Below are positions 24,830-34,389 of a stretch of 64,000 nt of DNA, piece after piece (position 1 is the first letter of the stretch; each line of letters begins with the position of its first letter). A program made the translations under genes and the position numbers. Source of the stretch: Phlebiopsis flavidoalba (Eukaryota; Basidiomycota; Agaricomycetes; Polyporales; Phanerochaetaceae); contig JAOCPU010000049.1 in assembly GCA_035772785.1 (NCBI GenBank), forward strand, positions 62,001 through 126,000, given 5' to 3'. The notes below the pieces were generated by a model. The model saw only the letters and a program-made list of their open reading frames with translations. It was not told the origin of the DNA and did no database searches.

Positions 24830-26420
24830 TATCTGTGCGGCCATCGTCTGGATCTTGTGGGATGTTCTTGAAAAATTTCATCGAATGGGGACCCACTTGT
24901 CGCTCGATGTCTTGTCAATGTTGAGATACTTGAAATTCCTGTACTGGAAGAAAATCTTCTTGCGCAAGCCGCCCTCGTCAAAAGCGCACCGATGCTCGTT
25001 GAGGGATGAGCACAGCCTGAGAAGCCCTGTCCATCGAGTATCTGCCAAGGTCTATGAAAATCAGCCGAAAGGTCTTGAGCCCCTCCAACGAGCGCAAAGC
25101 GCCTGTGAGTTTAACCCAGCTGAACGATTTGAGCATCGGCTTAGAATCTTTTCCCCTACTAAACTTGAATATTCATGAGAGCGAACCCTAACCACAATCT
25201 CATGGATGTTGATAGATGTTACGTGGGGATTTAACAGGGTTTCCTTGTATTGCATTTGTTGCGGTCCAAAGCGGATAGCAAGGTGCGAACTCGCCAGCCT
25301 CCAAACTGTAGTATTCAATAGACATGCCAGCGAGCCTTTTTTTTAGGACGTCAAGGACATCCGGGAAGGTAGCATGAGTAGCGCTGTTGGGCCACTCGCA
25401 TACACTTGGGTAGCTGCGTTTCTAGACAGCGGTGGTTGAATTATCTGACTGAAGGCGTATAGATTTAGTAGATGAAGGTGGAGGGACAAGAAATGCCCTA
25501 TCAACGAGGTGAGGGGTATGATTTCAGATTCCTGCAGCATGAATAGGCGGCGTGGTTCTTGAGGACCTCTTTGAGCCGGGGTGGGGCCATCGACTGATAA
25601 TGCATTGTAGCCACCAGCCCAGACTGACCAATATTTTCATCCCAATCCATCAGGTGAATGTAAAGTTTTGCAGGGGAGCTGCCGTGGGACAGTTGGGTGG
25701 TTCGGGGAAGCATATACCGGGGGCACTCCAAATTGATGCATGTCAAATTCTCTAGTTGTGGAAGAGATGCGAGCAGACGCAGGAATGCGGCGGAGCTGGA
25801 AACGGACACGGTCGAGCTCTAATGCGCGAAAGGGATGGGCGATGGGTGGCAGCGGGCGTGGCAAGGTCGGGGAAGAAAGGACGGAGCGCGCTTCGAAGCT
25901 CTCTGCTTAAGTTCCTGACTTGGCAGAATCGCACAAATTTACGCGGATATCTGGACGACGCGGAGAGCAAAGGGCCGAGGGCAGAGTGTACGCGGTGGAG
26001 CCACGGTGCTCCTTGCTGCTCTGTATCGAGATAGATTTCTTGAATGAGCTCGTGCAGGGGCAGCCAGGGCCGCGGCGGCGGAGGCAGCGACGCGTCGAGA
26101 AGGGCAACGGAAGCTCTGCTTTGTTGCGCCGATCGGAGCGGGACTTTCACATGCCGCCACAGCTCCGGACGGAGAACGTCGGCCCATCGTCGGCTTACCG
26201 CAGCCAATTGGGCCCATTCATGCTTCTCAATGCCATGTGGTTTGGTATGGAGCGTGCCGTGCTATCATGTCCAGGAGCTCGCTCGATAGGTGACGTGCGC
26301 TGGACGTATCTGTTATCCTGCGAAGAGTACGTGAGTAGGCTTTGACAGGCAAAATGCAACCGACTGACGTGACGCGTTGTTCTCCCCCACGCTCTCTGTG
26401 TGGTGCTCCCGTGTGTCTAT
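24830..26420 (-). CDS. F-box protein, tandem paralogue B
   Basis: Likely substrate adaptor of an SCF ubiquitin ligase. A short first exon (around 26420-26375, ENNASRQS) is followed by an intron ending TACTCTTCGCAG, then the F-box: ARHLSSELLDMIA (about 26300, one frame) continuing as AAVSRRWADVLRPELWRHV (about 26200, next frame). After a shift the protein reads on in one long frame to about 25755, with LPLHELIQEIYLD and HRVHSALGPLL, then NLECPRYMLPRTTQL in the next frame (about 25740). The tail is a leucine-rich-like region resembling RNI-type repeats. It is the best preserved of the older pair, yet still needs several frame changes. The 3' end is uncertain. Confidence 0.65.
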
Positions 26421-26521
26421 GTACATGCTGTTCAAGTCAGATATGCACTTTGCGTCCGTAGTCCCTACAATGCGGACGGGATCCGGGAGGGAAAACTGGA
26501 TGTATGCGGGGGGCGTCCGCC

Positions 26522-26536
26522 AGTACTTAAAGTACT
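26522..26536. promoter_or_regulatory. near-palindrome upstream of F-box B
   Basis: AGTACTTAAAGTACT, the counterpart of the palindrome before copy A, with one additional central A. Confidence 0.35.
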
Positions 26537-26690
26537 TAACGCTGAGCGCCTTGTCCGAGGAGCACCGTAGTTGGATGCGATGGTCACGGACCACGCCTCT
26601 CGCTGCAACGCGGTCTTCAAAGCATCCGGCGCGTTCTAGACACGTTGCGAACTCAATCGCATTCTGGCCAATCCATGTCTCGTGAGGACC

Positions 26691-29600
26691 ATGCCCTGCT
26701 GTGAACCGCCAAATGCTGTCCATGATGTCTATGGCGCACCTGTTATCTACGTCGAGCGCGTCAGATTGTAGACATGCTGAGCGTGTCGCACTTACTACCG
26801 TGCATGTCGCGCATGGTGACCGTACTTGTGCCCAACCTAGTCTCCCCTAGGCAGACCTTTATAATGATGCCCAAACCTAATATGCCTACGGTCTACCGAC
26901 CAAGTTGTTCTGTACATACCGTGTACGTAGTCCGTGTTTTTGCCTGCCCTCCACGCCAGCTATCCTCCGAGGTACACGCACGCGCCGGCGAATCACGCTG
27001 AGCTACGAACGCGGCTCGCCGAACGATGCCCATCGACGAGCCTATATGCACGCGAGTCACGGGGTTTGGCAAGCCCGTACTGCGGCGTAGATACATCGTC
27101 GCAGCGAGGCAGTCGCCTACAAGCCTCTTCAGTCTTCGCGCGCTCGGTTCGCGTTTCGCGCGTCGTCAATCGAGTCCATAGGTGTGGTGCATGTAGCAAA
27201 AGGTTCGAAGCAAGCCCGGAACGCGGCATGGAGAGGTTGGTGACGTTGGTCACAGTCTCATCACCGAGCCGTCACAGCACGTGACATTAGCCCACCGCAG
27301 ACGGCATGAACGGCACGGAGGGGCCGTTAGGCTCCGTTCGGTTGCACTCGTAAGGGCCATGTAGCAACGAGTCTCGTATCTCCGTCACAGTGACTGATTG
27401 TTATGCTGTGTGACTGATGGCTCAGCGCGCCTGACACTCTTACTGCATTTCAGATGATTTTGATGCGAGTCACAACGAACGTTTGTATTGAATGTCAAAC
27501 TTGCCGTTACTTACCTGCCGCGTGAGCGCTGTGGTAGTTTTCAGACCCCCTTCCTTTCCTCCTCATAATGCAAGTTTTTTTGTAACTGAGTACAGAAGAC
27601 GATACTTCTACCATTAAGCAAGGTAGAGACTCAAAACCAATGAGACTCCGCGTCAAAGTTCCAAAAACCCGTGAGCGAGGACGGAAATCGGCTCGCAAAG
27701 GGATAAGAATAGGAAATAGGCGCTCACAATGTCCACTCTTGTGATCGAGGGTGACAAAGCGTGAGCCCGGCTAAACTTCGGGCGAGCCATTCCTGCGATA
27801 CGGGTCCCTTACGAGAATGTCGTGCGCCGAACGGACCCTTAACCCCCTGCACTTTCTGCGCAACTGGTTTTTTACTCACAGGACCGTAGCGATCAACGTA
27901 TTGACAATGACCGTTCGACGGCTTTGGATGTGGGAGCGGTGCATACAGCACGGACCGCTCGAGTGCGTAAATTCGCTTTGCTGTGTCAGGCTGAAATAAT
28001 GGAAAAACTTTATTCATCATGCAGTCTACTAGAGAACTCACGCTGGCGTCAAGATGGATCACCCTCATTCATTATGAAAAGACCGATATCGCGATAGTAG
28101 TCAAGTCCAGTCCGTCGACGACGCTAGCGTGTGTATGTCGTGGGGACCAGCTAGTATCAAAGCAAAACTGACCTCTGTGGGAGAGACATGATGAGAAGGG
28201 GATCTACGAGATGTTTGGTGCAGTTTGGTGTAAATAGTGAACAGTATGGTCTCACTTGGACTTCCCTCGCACTTCCTCTGAGCGTATTGGAAGTCCTACT
28301 TCGGTTGGGAAGGAGCGAAGAGTGTGAGAATGCTACAGTCTCATCAGGGGAAGGCTCACGCACCCAATGCGCTCGTCTGTTTGCACGACGCGCGTCCGGC
28401 TTGTGCAATGCCGCACAAACTGACATCGACGAACCAAATGCTGATTCCACTTTCTTCCAGTTTGTGCACTTCAGAGTTCTCCGAATCTTTTTGTCGTCAG
28501 TCGCACTCCATCGAAATCAATAAGTATGCTCCCGTCCCATGTCCCTTCCGGGGGGGCCACGTGAGCTGACGCTGGCACTGCCACTTTGCTGGAAGATACC
28601 ATCGTATCTTTGGCTCTCAGTAAAGCATACCAATAAGCGATGGAATTCCCCAATTGACCCGTATTATCCAAGGCATCGTTGAGATTTCTAACCCACACGC
28701 GGTACAAATTGGCTATACCCTCGAAACGGCACGATTCATATACGGCGACGGGCGCGGGGGCTCAATTTTTCAAAGTGCCGGATCGTGTGCCGGCAGCACC
28801 AGACGTCAATCCGTATAACGCGTCAAATCAGGCCTCCATAAGGCTGATAGCAGGTACGTTCAGTCTCTCCAAGACGTTTCTCTGTTAGAAATGCCTGCAA
28901 TTGCCTAAAAGCGCACCCCGAGTCTGCCAGTCAAAACTGCACCTCCCACGAGTCCGCGTTACACGGCGCAACTGAAGGGTCCGCTGCCCCCGAGACCGAA
29001 TGGGACTCGTTGGCCCCGCCGACGGTGTGTGCCTAGGTGAACAGATTCCGAGAATATGAAGCCTCGCTAACATCAGTAAAAACCTGCAGAACACTCCACC
29101 TAACTCTTCTACGACTTTTATTATAAGGCGCGTCACCGTCCACCTCCGCCAATTCCGCCCACCCGCAAAAAGTGCGTCTGTACAACTCACTTTCCGATCG
29201 AAGGGCCTTAGGCCTGTGTCTCATCGGTGCGTGTCCGCGACAAACGTCCCCTCTTCCTTTCTCTTTCTCTGACCTTGTGACACTCCACAAAGGAGCGCTC
29301 GAGCCTGGGTTGCTGCGATCTGATCTGTACGAGGAAGCGGGGATTGTTTGACTAGAAACACGTCCGCAATCTTGGAGGAGGTTGCGTCTCGGTGGTCGAA
29401 TTCGCGATGGCTCACGTAACAAACGCAAGGTGTAGTATATCATCAGTCATCGAAACAGCATTCCGTTTGTGGTAGTTTAAGTATAATTCAAGCCCAGGAA
29501 TTCTTCACTATAAACATACAGAACATGAACAATGAGCAGCGACGGAAAACATATTACCCCAGTAATAAAACTCTCAATAATACGCAAAACTGGGTTTTTA

Positions 29601-29789
29601 ATTCAAGTAATTGGTGTCGTACAGATTCACTTCGAAAATCTCCGAAGTCCGAGACTCCAATCCTGCTAGCGGCAGGACGCACTATTACTCGGAACAACCG
29701 TCTTCACAGTTCAATGACGGGATATGGTAACACCACAGCTTTTGTCAGCCTATTTGTCTCTTTCATCAATCTCAACTCAAGTGAAGCGA
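26691..29789. other. gene-poor stretch of 3.1 kb
   Basis: No recognised gene on either strand. Some frames of 80-110 codons (for example the minus strand at 28157-28450 and 28471-28707) start at arbitrary codons and resemble no family I know. No terminal repeats or polymerase motifs were seen. Confidence 0.4.
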
Positions 29790-31644
29790 AGTTACAAACC
29801 TGGAGTGGAGCTCGAAGCGGTTCGCCTGGGTCTACACCTGTATCCGACTCCTTCGGGTCGTGTCCGAGCCAGTGCCTTGGGTGAAGGGTAGATTGTCAAC
29901 TGCCAGGTTTGCAGCAGATTGAGAAAGGTATACGCACCTGGATACCTTGTGATATCAGAGCTCTTGCCACTGTCGGATTGCTGCCGCAGCAGCCTCCTCT
30001 GGTCTTCCAGATTGTCGACGATAAATTTATCAAATGAAACCCACTCGGCGGTTGTGTCAAGTCTTTCGATCTTGAATAGAACCTTCTGGTGCAAGGCACC
30101 TTCGTCAAGGCGGATCTATGCATGTTCAAAGACGAGGCCAAGGACCAAGCACAGAAGTCTGTCCATCTGCAACTCATCCAAGTGCCGATTGCTGTGGTAT
30201 ATCTCGAATTTCATTCGAAAGGTCTTGAGCTACCTCAAACGAGCGTAAAGCATTCGCGAGCTCGACCCACTGACTAATGAAAGAGTCGAGCAGCTGTTTG
30301 GCAGAGTCTGCGTAATCCTTTCCGTCTGGGAGGAGATGTGATGGGAGGAACAATTCGACCTTGATTTCGTGGACGTCAATGCGGGTTACATGGGGGACGA
30401 CCGGGGTCTTCTTCGATACTATTCTTCGGAGACAATTTGATCTTGAGAGAAATTGCTAGTGCGGCTTATATGCGGGGGGCTAAAGGACAGCCTCACTAAG
30501 ATAGGCAGAAATTAGTTGATGCCATCAACAGAAGTCGAGCTATCAGGTCCTCACGCACAAACAGGCATCTGGTGTCTGGCCCAGCAGCACCAATCTTGAA
30601 ATCCAATTTGCATTTGTTTGGAGGATGAGGTCGCATTTGGAGGGTTGAAGAGCGTCACCAATGAGTTCAGCAGCATGATATCTGATGTCCGCGGCACAAG
30701 TAGATGGCGTGGCTCTCTTGAAGACCTTTTTGAGCCGGATGGGGCCATTGACTGACGATGAATTGTGGCCACCAAGTTGTAACATCAATGTTTCCGTGCC
30801 AGTTCGCGGGGCCAATATCAATGTGCTTCAGACACTGGATGCGGGACAGCTGGGCAATCGAGGGAGGTGTATACCGGGGACACTCCACACCATAGCACCT
30901 CAACTCCTGTAGTTATGGAAGAGACGCAAGCAAACGCAGGAATACAGCGGAGCTTTGAGAAACCAGACACCGCGCAGGAACAGTGCGCGGAAAGGATGGT
31001 TGATGGGTGGCAGCGTGCGTGGCAGGTCGGGGAAGAAGGAAGGAGCCCGCTTTGTAGTTCTCTCATCGGGAGCCTCAAACCTTACAACGGACGCAAATCT
31101 CAGGGCGATGCAAGAGCGCGGGAGCAAGGGCAGAGTGCGCGCGATGGAGCACACAAGGTGCTTGTTCCCACTTTGCGTCCAGATTGATCATGTAGATGAG
31201 TGAGTGCAGGGGCAGCCAGCCGGGAGGCGGCAATGTGATGAGAAGGGCATGGAGGCTCTGTAGGTGCTGATCGGAGCGGACAACCACTTGCTGCCACAGG
31301 TGCGGACGGAGAAGGTCGGCCCATCGTCGACTCACTGCGCACAGTGGGACCAATTCATACTCCAAGAAGGGAAGCTCATCCGGAGACTCCCATACTATTT
31401 TGTCGAGGATCTCGCTGGGTAGGCGACGCGCGGCCGATGTATCCGTTATCCTGCGAGGGATACGTGAGCAGGCTCGGACAGACAGAACGGAGGCGACTAA
31501 CGTGAGGATCGGAGACCCATACCGGGACAATGTGAAGACAGACCCGCCTGAGCCATACTCTTCCGAACCCGTTTCGTCTGAGTTATACTCTTCCGAACCC
31601 GTTTCGTCTGAGTGATACTCTTCCGGATCTGTTTCGTAGTCCAT
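29790..31644 (-). CDS. F-box protein, tandem paralogue C with acidic repeat
   Basis: Third and best preserved member of the tandem family. ATG at 31642-31644 starts an acidic leader of three 10-residue repeats (unit like EEYNSDETGS). An intron ending TATCCCTCGCAG probably follows. Then comes a clear F-box: RLPSEILDKIVWESPDELP, LVPLCAVSRRWADLLRPHLW (about 31420-31290), and LPLHSLIYMINLD in the same frame. Further on GVECPRYTPPSIAQLSR (about 30890) starts the leucine-rich-like part, with IDIGPANWHGNID and LGQTPDAC in neighbouring frames, ending with EWVSFDKFIVDN (about 30040) before a short intron. F-box proteins link substrates to Skp1/Cullin ubiquitin ligases; the target is unknown. The stop near 29800 is not fixed. 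Confidence 0.72.
31555..31644. repeat. 30-bp minisatellite, three copies, coding
   Basis: Three consecutive 30-bp units at 31555, 31585 and 31615. The first two are nearly identical (core CTTCCGAACCCGTTTCGTCT) and the third is diverged. The period is a multiple of three, so copy-number change keeps the reading frame of the F-box protein. Confidence 0.9.
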
Positions 31645-34084
31645 CCGAGGCAAATGAACTTCAGGGGACGGGAATTTGGAGTTCGTACATGTGGGGCGTA
31701 CTTATGGAACTGGGAATCTCGTTCTAGGAAGTGCCGTAGCTGGATGCTGTGTCTGGGAACACCACATTCTACTTCTGTAACATGTGTGCGAGCCGAACAT
31801 TGCACATATACCACTTCTTGACAACGTCACAAACAATATTTCCGACGTATTCCGAGAATGACGCCGCATTGACCGCATTCGTGCCTATTCATCCGTGCCT
31901 CTCAGTCAGTGTATCTTACTGTCAGAAGATATGGAACCATGAGTCGAATTCCCGGACGAACACTGCTATGTGGACAGAATGTCTTGCACTGAATTTGGCT
32001 AGCTCGGCCACGTCCATTTCCATGCCCTCAATGCGAGGCTGTAGCCTTGAGGCGCTACGATCGGTGCTGTAGGCAGATTCTGTTTGTTCTGCGTGTGCAT
32101 GTACATAGCTATGAGCGTGGAGAACCAATTCACGACAACACATGCTTACCTGGAATCCACCTACACAACCACACACGAGGAAAGAAGCCGGCAGTGCCGC
32201 CAAGACAGATCGCCCACAAGGCTGGACCAATCTATCAATATATGTAGCGACATTGATGGGCCAAGGACGTACTCCATGACCAGCAAGTGGTCCTTGCGTC
32301 TCTGCTAGCTATAGTAGCAGTGCAACAGCATCAGGTTCTCGCCAGCCATCGATCCATGATCTGCATAGGTCTGATCGAAACCTGATAAAAAAATGAATGC
32401 TTAGAGGTGAGTGAGCTTCGTTAGCATGCCGAAACGGCTCACGGGCTCTCACGGACAGCCAAAGAAGAGGCGACGTACATGCGAGGAACCAAGCCGCAGC
32501 TACTTTGACATCGCGCTCTGTGGAAAACAGCTACGCCTAACCATGTGCTAACACGGGCTATGTACTGCGCCGCGGCATCCGACAACAATAGTTATGGGTG
32601 CAGAGGCTGGCGACGGTGAGAAGTAGTGAGCGTTTGGAGTGCAAGACGGCGGCAGGGCTACTCACATTGGCGAGCCACCGTTTGTCCTGTTTCAAGACGC
32701 CGCTAGGTGGGTGCTTTACGCGCTTTTTCTGCAAATGTCCACTGGCGCGACCTTTCTCCATCGATAGCTGGAGACAATACGCGGTCGAGGATATGGGTAC
32801 GGTGCAGAGGTTGTCGACCGCGTGCTTAATCGAGAGATCAAATTTTGCGTTCGCGAAGTTGAAGCCGCGATAATGCGCGCTAGAGAGTGGGACCTCAAGG
32901 CAGAGACCAATGGAGAGCAGCAGCCGTCAGGTGTGTACATGTGCTGAGTCGAAATAGTCTACTCGGACGGGATGAGTACAGACGTGTAACGACAGGGAAA
33001 GAAATACTCACGCGTCAAGCTTTGTCTCACTTCATGAGTAGACGACCGGGTCGCCCTGTAGACGATCTCGACAGATGGGATATCGGAGCCCCGGAAATGC
33101 TGGTCGATTCTGCGAGCCCGGTGCACCTTGGAGAACTGTGTGTCTTGATCCGTCCGGCAGCGCGGAGTTTGCAACTCGTATCGAGCGTGGTGAGCGAGAG
33201 GGCCGGATAGGGGATGAAGGAACCGAGGGCGAATCAAATGTGTGTAAGCACAACGAGACGCGAGGTGGGAGTTACATATGACAAGGTCAGAATGATGGTG
33301 GTCTGCGCCACGAAGCCCGCGCTATCCTGCCTAAAAGAGCATGAACGCGTGCCAACGCGCTTTCGCTGCGGGGCCGCCACGCTCGACGCGACCCACCATC
33401 TCTGCCTCAGAGGGCCCAGCCCCCATTTGCTCTTTCTTTGTGCTCAGAAACTCGACCCGATGGTCGACTTCCAGTGATTTGACTATGACTATCATGCGCT
33501 AGTCTCCCCCGCCTTGCTTGGTTCGTGGATGGCGTTTCGCGTCCGAATCGACACCTTTGCGGGGACGCGTCGGCGCTGTGTCCACCCACTTTGCATTTCG
33601 CGCTCACACCGCAGAATGCTATATATCCGCACAGTCTCTGAAAATTTATACATACATCAGACCTCGAATAGATCAAGATTGGGGCTATCAGGCCAGTTTG
33701 TATGCGTCGGAAGACCCTCGGACTCGCACGAGCATCGGTGAAGAGCTTGGAAGGTGAGGGACGGTGGTGCGCAGTCATGGCTTATCTCCCGATCTCTTTT
33801 GTGTCGCTGATCTGGAATAACCTTTCGTCGCTCTAGCTGTGCCGCTGCAAAGGCCACCTCTGTGTGGCGGCCCCTAAGAGCAGTCGTACCTGGATCTATG
33901 TCGGCCTGCGGCTGGCGCGTAAAACGACTCTGTCTTCGCAGTCATTCCCAACTACAATGCTACAAGTGGACATCTCAGCACTTTATCGACTATATGAACA
34001 CTCATAGCAGAGCAATTTCCCTCCTTCGCAGCCTCACGTTCGTCAGTAAACCCACACCTCCGTAGCCTCATTGCACGGCGCGGG

Positions 34085-34300
34085 TTATCACCCCTCGGGT
34101 CCGCTCAGCTCGGGAGAGCCCCTCTGCAGATTATCTATCTAAGACCTGCGAGCGACTAGCCCAGCGCGCCTGGGGCAGAACCCCTTCGCGCGCTCCTGCT
34201 TATCGCGCTATCTGCGGCGTGTTCTCAGGCGTCCCGCGGAGGAGGGAGCCTTCTTTCAAGTTGCGCGCGCCCGCTCTCAGGAGGAGAGCTGTAGAGATAA
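34085..34300. promoter_or_regulatory. cluster of six GATA cores upstream of the urea transporter
   Basis: GATA motifs in either orientation at 34085-34089 (TTATC), 34131-34135 (TTATC), 34136-34139 (TATC), 34200-34204 (TTATC), 34209-34212 (TATC) and 34296-34300 (GATAA). GATA factors of the AreA/Nit2 class activate nitrogen-scavenging genes in fungi, so these sites suit a urea permease. Confidence 0.5.
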
Positions 34301-34308
34301 CGCGCGGG

Positions 34309-34314
34309 TATATA
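34309..34314 (+). promoter_or_regulatory. TATA box of the urea transporter
   Basis: TATATA about 76 bases upstream of the probable ATG at 34390, just downstream of the last GATA motif. Confidence 0.5.
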
Positions 34315-34389
34315 TGAATGAACCCAGGGGTGGGAGGGGGGCTGTGATTTCCTGTTTCGTTCCTGCACGTCTGAGCTTTGCGCTTCGAG

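Larger units (their letters stand above)
24430..26690. repeat. segmental duplication unit 2 (with 17195-19640)
   Basis: Second copy of the F-box block. Landmarks in the same order as unit 1 include CGAAAGGTCTTGAGCCCCTC near 25068 (ligand of CGAAAGATCTTGAGCCCCTC near 17884), the ECPR coding block, the palindrome at 26522 and AACTCAATCGCA near 26650. Confidence 0.7.
31645..34389. other. intergenic stretch, possible unrecognised gene
   Basis: Upstream of F-box C and of the urea transporter. The minus strand at about 32890-32720 gives a protein-like piece read across frames (FANAKFDLSIKHAVDNLCTV) and others at 33240-32960, suggesting an unidentified multi-exon minus-strand gene between about 33240 and 32560; I cannot name it. 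The remainder shows nothing. Confidence 0.35.

Noticed and set aside
29525..29884. Plus-strand frame of 119 codons starting MNNEQRR
   Set aside because: No family resemblance, and its 3' half is antisense to the tail of F-box copy C, which is supported by homology with copies A and B.
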